A stretch of 64,000 bases of DNA from Dendrophyllia cribrosa (GCA_024195265.1 JAJLRJ010000010.1:34977626-35041625), one strand, 5' to 3'. Numbered from the stretch's first letter, positions 1 to 12,173 are shown. Notes: generated from the letters alone by a model not told the origin. Made by a program: numbers and translations.

Positions 1-895
1 TTTGCGTTTTACGTTCGCACGTTCAGTTTTCATCTCAATTATATTGCTAAATGAATAGAACTGATTGTTTTGGACAGACTAGAAATATTTTTCAATGCCA
101 AGATAATTATTTTGATGTTTAACGGCTTGGCTTACTCTCCCTAACAGAGAGGCCTTGTGAAAAAATAATTGAAGGATAATAAACACAACATATGTACGGA
201 TATTTGCCTTGGAGATTATCTGTTTCGAGAAGCGAACAGTTTTCCGAGAGCGTAGCTCGAGGAATACTGCGAGCTTTGAGGAACAAATATCTGTGCATAT
301 TTTCGCGCCAAATGTCGGTTGTTTTTTATATAAGCGTTTCATTGTTCTTTTGGGGATTCTATGGTCCTAAAGTTTCAATTTTTCACGAAGAAATCCACTC
401 GGTTAGTTTTAAAAGAAATAAAATAGAAAAACATTAGGACCAGTGTACTTAAGTAAAATATATAAACTATACATACATGTATATTATACCTCTAAACTAA
501 TAGCTTTATAAAATTGTAATTTATAATTAGTATAACTTAGTCTTCATTTTAGTTAAATGTATATGACTCCAAAGGTAATTTCCGCTCAGAATGTCAGTCG
601 ACACTGTCAATAACAACAGTTCTTTTTCTTCAGAACTGCATTTTAACCTGTACGATCACACTCGACGGATACTTCCTGGTTGATGAACCATTTACTATAT
701 TGCTATAGATATATTAACTGAAGGGACTTTTAGTTTTGACCAGGAGTATGAGAAGGATTAGTTTTATCATGTTTAATTAAACATTATGAGCATGCCCCTA
801 ATGTCTTCTGATTACCTCTCCAATATACAAGGTTGTAAAAAAAGAGGCCGAAGCAAGAAGGAAGATTTGATTGACTTGACAGTAGATTTGAATGT

Positions 896-1078
896 TTAAG
901 CAATAGGTTTCCCTAAACAATATGAAACTGTGACTTGTAAATTCTCTATTTCATTACGGCACGTTTTCTGTGGATCTTTTGAAATACGAAAGGGAAACAT
1001 TTTGACGATCAATTGAGATTCAGCATTTAGATTAATTGTTTCGCTTGTCTCCCAGTCAGTAAAAGCCTTTACTCCTGT
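896..1078 (-). CDS. Possible terminal exon of an unrecognised minus-strand gene
   Basis: On the minus strand a pyrimidine-rich stretch ending in TTACAG precedes an open frame of about 60 residues that ends in TAA at 896-898. The peptide starts GVKAFTDWETSE and ends YCLGKPIA. It shows no motif I recognise and no low-complexity composition. The neighbouring phosphoesterase gene runs on the opposite strand, so any upstream exon would have to lie within or beyond that gene. A chance open frame or a degraded mobile element is equally possible. Confidence 0.2.
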   Translation of the reverse strand, partial: TGVKAFTDWETSETINLNAESQLIVKMFPFRISKDPQKTCRNEIENLQVTVSYCLGKPIA

Positions 1079-1708
1079 AAGAGAAAATATATAAGATATG
1101 AATGCATGCGAATGCATGTGAAGTTACCCAAACTTAAGTTATTCCAGTATGATGTGAATATATATTATATCATATTTATTATATCATCTCGCAATTAGCT
1201 AAATTTTCAAAATACATCATTTTACAGTTGTGGAGTTGATTTTGTTTTCATACAATCGATCATGTTCAACGAAAACTAGTTAGCATAAGAACAACATGAT
1301 TTACGTATGAAAAGCAGGAAGGTTTGTATCAAAGCATGGTCAACTTCAGCCTCACTCTCTCTCAAAGGCCTGGTCACTAAGCATACAGCTGTAAATTGGG
1401 CTATCGGCTTCGTTATCATTTCAAATCGCTTGATTCTTTTAGTTCATCATATTCTGAGTGCAAGTATGTTTTATTATTTGTCATCGAGTAGAAAAATAAG
1501 TGAAACTTGTTACAGTACCAATAACACAACCTTAATACAACAGGGTAAAAGTGAAACGGGCACTTGTAAATTGGAAAATATCGACAAATATTTTCTAAAT
1601 TTCATGTTAACTGGTATTAATCGCATAAATCACAAAATTGGAGATCGCGAAGTCTATGTCGATTTTGTTGTACTCAAATCGTCAAGGATATTTTCTATAA
1701 ACTTAACA

Positions 1709-1824
1709 CCAGGGGTCAATTTAATAAAACTTTTACAAGTGTAATTTACAAGTGTAGCCATTGTTTCAGAGCTTGAAAACAATTATAGCTACACTTGTAA
1801 AAGTTTTATAAAATTGACCCCAGG
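1709..1824. mobile_element. Short hairpin MITE-like element
   Basis: The ends form an inverted repeat. GGGGTCAATTTAATAAAAC on the left pairs with GTTTTATAAAATTGACCCC on the right, and the pairing continues through ACTTTTACAAGTGTA. The loop is short. There is no coding capacity. Confidence 0.7.
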
Positions 1825-2034
1825 AGGGAGACAGAAAAAAAACACCCATTCGAATTTAAGTGTACCTTATCGACGCACGCGCAACGTAGTTGTCCAATTA
1901 CAGCTATCCAGTTGCAAAAAAAAAATTAGACGGCTGTAACTCGATACCTGCGTGACCGAGCGCCAATTATAGAAGACATAGTAACAAATAATTTGTAAAT
2001 TTCATATTAACTGATATTAATTTATTTATTTTAG

Positions 2035-5000
2035 CTACCATCCACCTACAGGTACGGAAATCGAAAACGTTGTGGTTCGAGAAATGTTGAATGCCAACGA
2101 TCCAATCAAGAACATGATTCTGTCGATGAGTGATCTTCACCTAGATTCTGATTGGAGTAAAGGCATGCATGACAGTTTGTTCGAGTTTATGACCAAATTA
2201 GCCAGTGTGGCTGAGGTAAATATTGTTTTAGGAGATAGAAAACAGAGAGAGAATGCATCTGTAGACCAAAGTGTAGTCCAAAATTTTCAACCTCGAAAAG
2301 ACATAGTATACGCTAAGAAGTACCGAGCATAATTTTAGCCTGCCATTCCCCCACTTAGAAGCTGGTAAACGGATATCCTCTTATCGCGGCGCAAACATTT
2401 AGAATTCCTTACCTGACGATGTAAAACCAGCTGAATCCCTTGATATTTTTTAAACCAGACTCTAAAAGTTATTGTTACTTACTTATATTTAACGAATAAA
2501 TTTTAGTTCGCCATAATATGTCATCTGATAAATAATGGTTTGACGTCAAACTGAGAAAGCAGCCATCTTTCAAACTAAGCCGGCTGAATTTCTTCTTGAA
2601 GCCAAAATCATTTGTGTTCCAACGCGCTAGACGGGGGTGGCGTGATAAATTACGTCATATCATGATTTGTACATGATAGCTCTCGGCCAATGAGTGCGCG
2701 GGAAATTTTACAGTTATGATAAAAAGGTTTATATAATTACAGATATGTTATAAGAATACGTAGTATCAACAATAGTAATTAATATTTAGATACAGTATGT
2801 AGGTATACACGGCCTACTTGAAAATCAGTTAATTGTTATGCTTTTTTATCCACTGAATGCATGTAGCTACTGTTTTAAATAAAAATAAAGTTCTATGTTC
2901 TAAGAAGTCATCGAACGCTTTTTATTTCTTATTATGCGGCTATTATTTTCATCTTTTTGCATCTTCAAGTTTGCAAGTAACAAAATCAAAAGCCTGACTA
3001 TGAGTTGAAAAAAGTGATTCATGCCGATTTTTCCTTTAGAATATTAATTTGTGTACAATTAATGCAAATAACAAAAAAAAAAAACAAGATAGTGGGGCTA
3101 TTTCCTTAAATGTTAGAAGAACTGTTACTTCATATAGTCATCTATGCACTTTTATGTTCCTCATTCACTCATATCGTTTTCCCTCATATTTTCCTCACTA
3201 AAAAAATGCTTCATTGTATTCAACTGTATTCACTCATATCAATTTCCCTTAAATTTTCCTCACTAAAAAATGCTTCATTGTATTCAACCATGAAGACCTT
3301 GGGGGATAGATCGTTTAGCTGCGCCGCCCCTAGACTTTGGAATCTGCTTCCGACTTCGATTCGGTCTATTTCTAGTTTGAATATTTTTAAAAGTAGACTT
3401 AAAACGTTTTTATTTAATAATGCATTTAATTAGTTATGTTAGTGTTTACAATAAGCTGCTGTCAATTATTTATAATTTATTCTACGGAATTTTAGAATTG
3501 TAATTTTTAAGTCCTATTTTATCTTTTAATATTGATATCTTATTTTAAGGCGCAGTTGAAACTGCGCGGTACAAATTTGAATTTATTATTATCATTATTA
3601 TTATTAATGAATATCGTGTTGACAATGAAATTAAACTGTTTGTCATATCCGTAGGTTTCGATGCATACTTTGGTTCTACTGGGAGATGTCGTTGAAATGT
3701 GGCTTGAACCAATGACTCTATCCCCTCCCACCATAAAGGAACGCATCACCAAATGGCAGGCAAACGCGACTTGCACCATGTTCTTCAATATTGTGCGAAA
3801 AATGGCCGAGGAGGATGGTGTCAAAGTGTTTTACATTAGAGGCAATCATGATCATGAGATGGACGCCAAAACAGTAGAAGAGCTGATGGGAAAGAAAGTA
3901 GAATTCATTGACGGAACGCTTATATATTTGATCAACAGCGATGACGGACAACAGTATAGAATACGCTTTGCGCATGGGCATGACTGGGATCTGTTCAACA
4001 CATATTCTCTTACGGATCCGAATGATCCCTTGGGCGGTAGACCCATAGGGTATTACGTCACAAGAGCAGTTGCTACCACGGAGAGAGTCATGACTGAGAC
4101 AGAAGAGGTATGTTTACATGCAGTTGCCCAACCTCGCGTAATTTGATAACCTCAGTATCTTATGCTCTCTTTCTTTGGCATTCGTTCTTTCATTTAAGCT
4201 TATTGTTAGCACATGCTGTCTTTAGCAACTGTTCTTTTATCCTCGAGTCACATTTTGGCAAAGTTTGGAGAGATTGCATAGCAACCGATTCTATGGTAAC
4301 GAGATATGACGTCATAAGTGGCACAAAGTCACGCCATTTTTGAATGAAATTGCGTGCTTTACACCATTTTTCGATTTAAAAACATACAAAACGCTATGCT
4401 TAAGAGCGGATGTCTGTAAATATCGAGAATCCGACGACACTGGCAAAATTTCGAATTTCTTTTTATTTTACTAAAAGAACCTATTTAGTGACCTATTTTC
4501 GAAAATGGGTTTAAAAGGTTCGATTTCATTTTACTTTTTTCAAAATTTCGATAAGTGGAAAATTAGCCTTTTGAGTCCGCGGGTGCTTTCATGGACCATT
4601 GAATTTTGGCTATTTTGGACCATTTTCAAAACGCTCCTGTTATCGCAACATTCGGTGTCCTACAATGCCTTTGACACAGTGAATAAAACGTCTTTTTAGC
4701 TTTCTTTTGCAATAAAATTTTGTCGGAAATGTTAACTTTAAAAATCATTTTGGTCTTGTACAAAACACCTATCTTCGCCATGTAAACAAGAAGGCAAATT
4801 TAAGGAAACTTCGAATTAATAAAATGCAGTCTGGTACATGAGTTTTAGGCAAAAAAGCAACACTACATTATAGCTGAATCTGTCTTTTATTTATTCTGAA
4901 ATTATTTTTGGTGGCCCGTGAATACAGCGCTATTGAGAGATTTATCCGTGAAGGCTATTTTTAGCTTGACACCAACTTCGCATTCGATTTAATTGAATTT

Positions 5001-8000
5001 TAAACGCTGGAATGACGGCGAGCTTAAGAACGAAACAGCGAAATTGGCCCTTAAACCGGTCTTTAAAGCTTTGAAAACAACATTTACATGTTTTAAGCTA
5101 TAATATTCATATGATTTTTATCTAGGACGCATTCAGTTAAAATGTAAGCTATAATCATATGTATCATTGATCGACTTTGTTGCCGACGTAACAAAATACG
5201 GCATAAGTCTTTGAACAGTTCAAGGAATGTTTAAGTTAGTTTGTCTCGCCTTTTCCTTGTTGTAAGCAGCAGAAATACAAGGATTCTTACATAGATATCT
5301 CAGTCACAAAAACCATGGCTTGCTTGACATTACAACATTTGATATTCGCAAAATGTTGTTACAGACGTTTCGTTATTTACACACAGTGTACTCACATAAA
5401 AATATCCGATGACTTCCAATCCAAATGTCGCAGACATAAATGTACGAGAAAACATTAAGGACAGAAAAATATAGTCACACCTTGCCGTCCATTTAGTTGT
5501 ATTAAGCGATACAAAAGAAACCATCACTCGTAAATAACAAGAGGTCAGTGAAAGGCCATAAAATAATTGGTTGCGTGACCTAGTCACGTTCACATGCACT
5601 CCCAGTGGACTGGGGAGAGATTATTTATTAAACGAAAAAAGCCAATGATGCGGGACTTGGGAAGGCTTAATTGTATTTGACTCCCACGCCCTCTGAATCA
5701 AACGAAAATAAAGGCCGAAAACTGAAAGAACTGATTCAATACTACAAACTTGTCATTTTTCCCGTGGGTACCCCTGTCCGTCGCTACCATTGCCATGCTA
5801 GATGCGTACTTTCTGACAGCATACCGGTTATACCGGGTTTTCAGTTAGCTTTCAAGGGGGGAGGGTGTATTATATCCGGGGGGCATATATGCGGCATAAA
5901 AAAACGTTTCAGAATGAGATAATATGAAATAAGCTGAGACACACAGCATTATCAGACTTATCAAAATACGTTTTTTCACTTCATTTCAATATTGCTCTGC
6001 ACTATACATAGGCTTAGACACAAGTTTCTCGAAAATTCCTTAAAAGTTGCCCCAAATTTATAAAAAAAATTGCTCAAAAGTTGCCAATTTCAGGTTCCAA
6101 AAAGTTGCCGAAAAGTTGCCCCAATTTTGCCCTCTTTTTTCACCACGAAGTTACTGGCGCGGTAAAAATAATGTGGAATTGCTTTTATTTGTGATTCATT
6201 TCTTCAGATATAGATACTTTTCTTAATAAAAATCATATTTCTTTCTTTTAACAAAACTAGATTACAAACGAAAACTGACTAGATTACTGTCCCAATAGTC
6301 AGTTGTATTATGTACACAGAATCCTTTAGCAGTGATACTAGTAAAGGCCATTTGCAGTAATACTAATAGACAGTCATCATTTATGGGACCAAGAGCTTTT
6401 TCCTCTGGTTGCCATTGTAGCAAAACATTACCTCCAATGAATCAATAATCCGTCTGGATTTTCCGCTTTCTTGAAATAGCGCCCCTAATTGGAACACTCA
6501 GGTTTGCTCCGAGCCTTTTGGCTTTCTCGATAGGATCATTTGATTCACCTTCATTGGAAGAAATGTCCTCCTCTGAACTTTCAACAAGAACAGCCATGTT
6601 GAAAAACTTGCTCTTATTGGTGATACTGCTGACCGGAGTGACCTCAAAAACCACAGGCAACCCATTTAAGTAGCCAAAAAGAAAGGGTCAGGTAATAGTA
6701 CTGCTGAGAGGAGCTCACGCACTTTTTATGTCATGTTTGAGTCATATTTATGATAAGTAAGCTCTTATATCATAATTATATATTTATTAAAATACTTTTG
6801 GCTGTAAAACAAAAAAAAGTTGCCCGAAATGGCAAAAGTTGCCAAAACGTTGCCGAGCAACTTGTGTCTAAGCCTAACTATACATACCGTATACGTTCCT
6901 AACATTTTAATTGAAATGGTATAGTGTTCTGTTAAAATGTTATATCATGGAAATAAAGAAAAGAAGGGGAGGGCTAATATCCGGGGGGGACTTATAACCG
7001 GAATATTATTTTTGTTTGCAGGTGGATGGACCTAAAAGTGGGCGGGGAGGGGCGCGGGGGGGGGGGGGGGGGGGGGGGGGGTATAACCGGCATTTCTGAA
7101 ATTGCGACGTTAGTGTTAAGAGTTGTTTTACCAGAAAAATGTCCCTGATTTGTGATTTGTGGAAGGCGCTGGAATCGCCAAATACTGTGAGCTGGATGCC
7201 CGACGTTAGACAAACAAAAATAATATTCCGGTTATACTGAGCCCCCTCTGGATATTAGCTCGCCTCTTTTTTTCTTTATTTCCTTGATGTAAACATTTTA
7301 ACAGAACACTAAACCATTTCAAATAAAAAGTTAGAAACGTATACGGTATGTATAGTGCAGAGCAATATTGAAATGAAGTGAAAAACGTATTTTTATAAGT
7401 TTAATAATGCTGTGTGTTAGTCCGCTCAGCTTATTTCATATTATCGCATTCCGAAACGCTTTTTTATGCCGCTTACAAGCCCCCCGGATATAATACACCA
7501 TTCCCCCTTGAAAGCTAACTGAAAACCGGTATGCTGTTAGAAAGTACGCATCTAGCATGGCAATGGTGGCGACGGACACGGGAAAAATGACAAGTTTGTA
7601 GTATTGAAACAGTTCTTTCAGTTTAGGCCTTTATTTTCCGTTTGGTTCAGGGGTTGTGGGAGTCAAATGCAATTAAGCCTTCCTCATGCGGCCCGCATTA
7701 TTGGCTTTTTCGCTCCCCGGTCCACTGGGAGTGCATATGAATGTGACTAGGTCACGCAACCAATTATTTTATGGCCTTTCACTGACCTCTTGTTATTTAC
7801 GAGTGATGGTTTCTTTTGTATCGCTTAATACAACTAAATGGACGGCAAGATGTGACTATATTTTTCTGTCCTTAATGTTTTCTCGTACATTTATGTCTGC
7901 GACATTTGGATTGGAAGTCATCGGATATTTTTATGTGAGTACACTGTGTGTAAATAACGAAACGTCTGTACGTAACAACATTTTGCGAATATCAAATGCT

Positions 8001-11000
8001 GTAATGTCAAGCAAGCCATGGTTTTTGTGAGATATCTATGTAAGAATCCTTGTATTTCTGCTGCTTACAACAAGGAAAAGGCGAGACAAGCTAACTTAAA
8101 CATTCCTTGAACTGTTCAAAGACTTATGCCGTATTTTGATACGTCGGCAACAAAGTCGATCAATGATACATATGATTATAGCTTACATTTTAACTGAATG
8201 CGTCCTAGATAAAAAATCATATGAATATTATAGCTTAAAACATGTAAATGTTGTTTTCAAAGCTTTAAAGACCTGTTTAAGGACCAATTTCGCTGTTTCG
8301 TTCTTAAGCTCGCCGTCATTCCAGCGCTTAAAATTCAATTAAATCGAATGCGAAGTTGGTGTCAAGCTAAAAATAGCCTTCACGGATAAATCTCTCAGTA
8401 GCGCTGTATTCACGGGCCACCAAAAATAATTTCAGAATAAATAAAAGACAGATTCAGCTATAATGTAGTGTTGTTTTTTTGCCTAATACTCATGTACCAG
8501 ACTGCATTTTATTAATTCGAAGTTTCCTTAAATTTGCCTTCTTGTTTACATGGCGAAGATAGGTGTTTTGTTCAAGACCAAAATGATTTTAAAGTTAACA
8601 TTTCCGACAAAATTTTATTGCAAAAGAAAGCTAAAAAGACGTTTTATTCTCTGTGTCAAAGGCATTGTAGGACACCGAATGTTACGATAACAGGAGCGTT
8701 TTGAAAATGGTCCAAAATAGCCAAAATTCAATGGTCCATGAAAGCACCCGCTCTCAAAAGGCTAATTTTCCACTTATCGAAATTTTGAAAAAAGTAAAAT
8801 GAAATCGAACCTTTTAAACCCATTTTCGAAAATAGGTCACTAAATAGGTTCTTTTGGTAAAATAAAAAGAAATTCGAAATTTTGCCAGTGTCGTCGGATT
8901 CTCGATATTTACAGACATCCGCTCTTAAAATATAAGATAACTTCATTTTGTGGTATGTGAGCGCAGCTTGTTTTCGTCCCTCTCAATGTTAAAAAAGACA
9001 TGTAAATGCTTTTATGTTAGTAAGTGCAGGCGAAAAAAATGCGAGCAATGAGTAAATCTGTTAAACCATCGAATAAGGGATTTATTATCGAATAAGGGAT
9101 TTATTATTCGACTAAAATTATTTTATTTATAATAGCTTGTATCAGGACACTAAGGTGTAATACTGCAGTCTGCTGTGTAATATGCTCGGATATTTTGCGT
9201 GTTCTCTTTTCCTTATAAGGTAAAATGACGTCACAGTCGAATAATAAATCAAAGTATTGAAGCATGGCTTTGACCAAAAAAGGTAAACTCCCCGTGACAC
9301 TGCAACTTTAATTTTCGCTTACAATGTTAATAATAGAAGATAAAACTAAAGTAATTACTCGCAGAAAATTAAATGAACCAATCAAAACTAGAAGCAATTA
9401 CATGTAGCCGGCGCCAAGCGCGGGAAAATGCGTGCGAGCAAATCACGATTGGTTTTGGTTTTTGGTTGAGAAAGAAGCGCGAAACGTTTCAGCCAATCAC
9501 AAAGTGAAGCACTGCAAAACCAAAATAATCGCTCAATTACTTTCAACATAATTAAAAACTGCTCTATTTGCAATTTTAAAAAGTGAAACTGTATGTGTTA
9601 CTTTCAGTTTTTACTTTGATTTGCGAAAAAAAACCTGGGTACATACACTCAAAGGGAATGGTTTTTGACTCCTTTTGGTCTGCAATTGGGTATAACAAAT
9701 TGTGTTTCTATTTTTTTTAATGAAATTGAGTATCAGATATTTTTGCCACTTCAGCTTGAAAAATGATAACATTTTAAGGTCTAAATTCATATAGCGAAGA
9801 CTAAAAACGGTTGACAGATACAAGAAGAGTGTCGCCCGCCTTCCCCCAGTCCCCCAGTTTGCAAAATTTTTAAGGAATAACCTCCTGGTTTTGAATTTTC
9901 TTTGCTCTTAGATCCTTAGAAAAGTGACAACCTCACTGCTGCGTATGCTTGACGAGACTTTAGGATCGTTTGCTGTTGAAATGTTGGCGAAAGCTTCACT
10001 GCAAATGCGATTTACAGAAAGCTTGATCGAATCAGCGCTAGGAAGAGATGTCAACGACGATGAGTACATCCTTTTGGAAGAAGGAAAATGGATCAAGATG
10101 TCAAACGTGCTGAAATATCGGTATATCCAACGAGCAATAAACAAGGTACACAACTCAATTTGTATATCATTTGAAAGAAATAATTACTCGTGGCATACGC
10201 TGACGAGTCATGTTTTGCCATCTGAATTTTTTCGTGTCACATTAGTGCATGTAAATTTATGCATGCATATTTTAGTTTCACTGGCCTGATTAGTTGACAT
10301 GCAACCTCGTGACCGGTCAAGCCCAAATCATACCGTCCAGAAGGACGTCGGACACCTTACTGAGACTTATATAACGGAGTAACTGGTTAGCTTTCAGTTG
10401 AGGTTGGGGGTAGCAGTTTATATAGTTAAATTTAGGACTAAGCAACCCGAGAAGCTAGGTGGTACAGTGGTACGGTAGGCTATGTAAGTCTAAGCCTAGC
10501 TGTAGTCACAGGTTCAATCTTGAGCGGGGATTTTAGATTTTCTTTTTTACACTTAAAAATTTATTGAAATTAAAATTCTAGGTGTCGACATTACGTTATA
10601 TAAGTCTCAATAAGGTGTCCGACGTCCTTCTGGACGGTATGATTTAGGCACAACCCTCGTGACCTCGCTCTTGATTTCAAGATGGCGGCAAAATCTCTCT
10701 CTGTGTTGACTTGAGAAGAAGGAAGAAATACAGCGTGCAAGTTTTCAAGACACTGCAAGGCATTCATGGATGGATAGGACCGTTTCATATTGTGTTCGTC
10801 TCTTATTGCTGTGGGCCGATTTTTGTTCCGGCAAGTTTTTTTTTTTATAACTTGTCATTTGCTTATAGCGATCGAGGTTTCAAGTGTCAGCTACTGAATA
10901 TAGTGAATGTAGTGTAGTCTTACTTTTTAGACGTAATTTTATACTAATTCGTAAAAGCCGGCTCAAAACACTCAGGAATCAATACTGCAATGGGTCAAAT

Positions 11001-11922
11001 ACGCCCCGCCTGTCAAGCTGTACACAGCTTCTTGCTGTACTAAAAAAACAGTACTTAACTGTTTACTTACGGTTTCTCATACTGTGTTATTATTAGCTGA
11101 GCAATTTCTGCTCTTCAATTCTAGTTTGGCTCCAGTTATACATTCAGCCTTCTAAAGGGAACCATTGGAAATTTTCATGATTTTTTGAGCCGGTGCGGTG
11201 AAGATGTCATTGTCGTGGGACACACCCATCAATGGCGAGATCACAGGATCAAGAGCAGAACGGGAAAATCTATCTATATCAATACCGGAGCTTGGATAGA
11301 TTTTGCACACGAGGTAAGCAAATAGAAAAATAAAGGGCAATGCTTATAGAAGTGTTGGTGTTTACCTCACTTTCCCCAAAACGAACACGCGATGGCTTTT
11401 ATCAAGAACACGAAATAGTACCCATAAGCCGCAAACAACCTCAACAACCTCAGCTGACTTGTAAGAAATAATTCCTTTTATTATTTGGCAAACTGGTCCA
11501 CGAAATATGATTTCCTGTAACTTCTCCTAAAATAAGAATATGGCCTTGAAAATGTACACAATGACTTATTTTGACCTAATCTTTATCATTGATTCAATTG
11601 CTGTTCTTTTCTTGAGAACCTGTCCGAACAAAAAAATTATTGGACGGCCATATTTGCATTCGGTGTATTGAAGCATGGTTTTGACCTAACACGGTCGAAA
11701 TCACCATGGCAACTCCTTTTTAAACATGTTTTTTTTTAGGTTTGCTATAATTTGAATTGATTTATGTTTAGACATTTTTATTTTTCTCTGACTCCTACAT
11801 CCCTTTGTTCTAGTTTTCGTTTGCGCGGATAATTCCTCCCACTAAATCTAAAACAGGAAGTGTTCAAGTCAGAAGAGATCGTTTGGATCCAGATGGCATC
11901 GTATAGCGTCCAAGAAGAGTAA
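2035..11922 (+). CDS. Calcineurin-like metallophosphoesterase, LpxH-like, spliced (5' end missing)
   Basis: Five exons join in frame: 2035-2215, 3655-4107, 9912-10145, 11125-11313 and 11857-11922 (stop TAA). All junctions are phase 0 with GT/AG borders, giving 373 residues. The metal-binding motifs occur in family order: SDLHLD in exon 1; GDVVEMW and GNHDHE in exon 2; AHGHDWD late in exon 2; GHTH in exon 4. Such enzymes hydrolyse phosphomonoesters or diesters at a two-metal centre. GDxxE followed by W recalls bacterial LpxH (UDP-2,3-diacylglucosamine hydrolase), but GNHD replaces its GNRD, so the substrate cannot be named. The first visible exon begins with one base that completes a codon, so at least one upstream exon is missing; none was recognised in 1-2034. 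Intron 2 (4108-9911) hosts the nested foldback transposon. Gene identity is sure at family level only. Confidence 0.87.
2350..2490 (+). pseudogene. LINE 3' tail remnant (CR1/L2-type RT C-terminus)
   Basis: Around 2384-2480 the frame reads RGANI, stop, NSLPDDVKPAESLDIF, stop, TRL. This matches the usual non-LTR retrotransposon C-terminus (WNSLP...FK..LK) with in-frame stops at the expected W and K positions. It is 5'-truncated and dead, and lies in intron 1 of the phosphoesterase gene. Confidence 0.6.
3285..3608 (+). pseudogene. 5'-truncated LINE 3' end with microsatellite tail
   Basis: The C-terminal reverse transcriptase tail reads through RSFSCAAPRLWNLLPTSI and then FKSRLKTFLF, ending with a TAG at 3431-3433. 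About 150 bp of 3' UTR follows and finishes in an ATT-rich simple repeat (about 3577-3608). This is the form of a 5'-truncated CR1/L2-like insertion. It is the second such tail in the same intron on the same strand, and it ends about 45 bp before the splice acceptor of phosphoesterase exon 2. Confidence 0.7.
4250..4403 (-). mobile_element. Left half of an old TTAA-type MITE split by the foldback element
   Basis: Read on the minus strand this segment matches 53120-53250 (shared TTATGACGTCATATCTCGTT and flanking blocks). The remaining part, ending in CCCTCTCAATGTTAA-like sequence, lies across the foldback element at about 8925-8998. The host copy therefore predates the foldback insertion. Confidence 0.55.
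4404..8924. mobile_element. Foldback transposon with ~1.7-kb inverted arms at a TTAA site
   Basis: The outermost bases GAGCGGATGTCTG (4404) and CAGACATCCGCTC (ending 8924) are exact inverted repeats, each flanked by TTAA (4400-4403 and 8925-8928). The arms pair almost throughout: about 4404-7018 (less the nested element) with about 7210-8924, around a 190-bp loop containing a 26-base G run. A TTAA duplication is typical of piggyBac and Kolobok superfamilies. No transposase reading frame was found. The matching open frames in each arm (5330-5599 minus, 7742-7993 plus) are the same arm sequence and carry no recognisable domain. The element occupies intron 2 of the phosphoesterase gene. Confidence 0.88.
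6009..6876. mobile_element. 868-bp hAT-like non-autonomous element nested in the foldback arm
   Basis: Terminal inverted repeats TAGGCTTAGACACAAGTT are flanked by an 8-bp duplication, ACTATACA (6001-6008 and 6877-6884). The intact counterpart in the opposite arm (about 7354) has this octamer once, which proves a secondary insertion. Subterminal AAGTTGCC motifs recur near both ends. An 8-bp duplication suggests the hAT superfamily. A 72-codon minus frame (6442-6660) with an acidic SSEEDISSNEGES stretch is unrecognised and may be captured sequence. Confidence 0.88.
9060..9560. repeat. Dispersed repeats in intron 2 of the phosphoesterase gene
   Basis: Two families are visible. At 9171-9250 the sequence matches 57171-57240 (shared GCTCGGATATTTTGCGTG and TTATAAGGTAAAATGACGTC). 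At about 9395-9530, read on the minus strand, it matches about 38850-38965 and 59465-59640, with shared blocks CTCGCGCCAC, CAACCAAT and CCCGCGCTTGGCGCCGGC. No coding capacity is seen. Confidence 0.6.
10303..10665. mobile_element. tRNA-like body enclosed by inverted repeats (SINE or MITE)
   Basis: AAATCATACCGTCC...TTATATAACG at 10325-10375 is the inverted copy of 10594-10645. Between them, near 10451-10535, lies a tRNA-like stretch with an A-box-like TGGTACAGTGG and a B-box-like GGTTCAATC. Outside the inverted repeats CAACCTCGTGACC (left) and CAACCCTCGTGACC (right) form a probable 12-13 bp target duplication. A Pol III-derived element is the simplest reading, but terminal inverted repeats are unusual for a SINE. 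Confidence 0.6.
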
Positions 11923-12173
11923 CTAATGTCCTTCCTTTCTCCCCGAAGACTTGAATCTTATTTGTCCGTATAGTAATGCGTGTCACGGTAGTCTACCTTG
12001 TAGATTAAGACGGACATACAGACGGTGATGTTCATTGGTCAGGGGCAGCCAACGATTTCGCCAAATATCTGTTCGGGATGCTCATACCTCCCTCATATTT
12101 CCGGATATTACAGTTCGATGAAACGTTCCGGTTCTCAAACCGGAAATGTAAACTGACGTTTTCGTACCCAATT

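Larger units (their letters stand above)
1..2034. other. Left flank of the phosphoesterase gene
   Basis: No firm gene is visible. The stretch holds a possible minus-strand exon (896-1078), a small hairpin element (1709-1824) and a copy of a short inverted repeat (about 1870-1965) whose better copy lies near 47545-47615. The missing 5' exon of the phosphoesterase should lie here or beyond the left edge; I could not identify it. Confidence 0.5.

Noticed and set aside
1307..1744. 145-codon plus frame as the missing 5' exon of the phosphoesterase
   Set aside because: It runs into the 1709-1824 hairpin element. No donor site was found that leaves the two bases required by the exon at 2035, and the peptide has no family resemblance.
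5330..8030. Matching 89- and 114-codon open frames on opposite strands as a duplicated gene
   Set aside because: They are the same sequence in the two arms of the foldback element. No domain, start context or splice support was seen.
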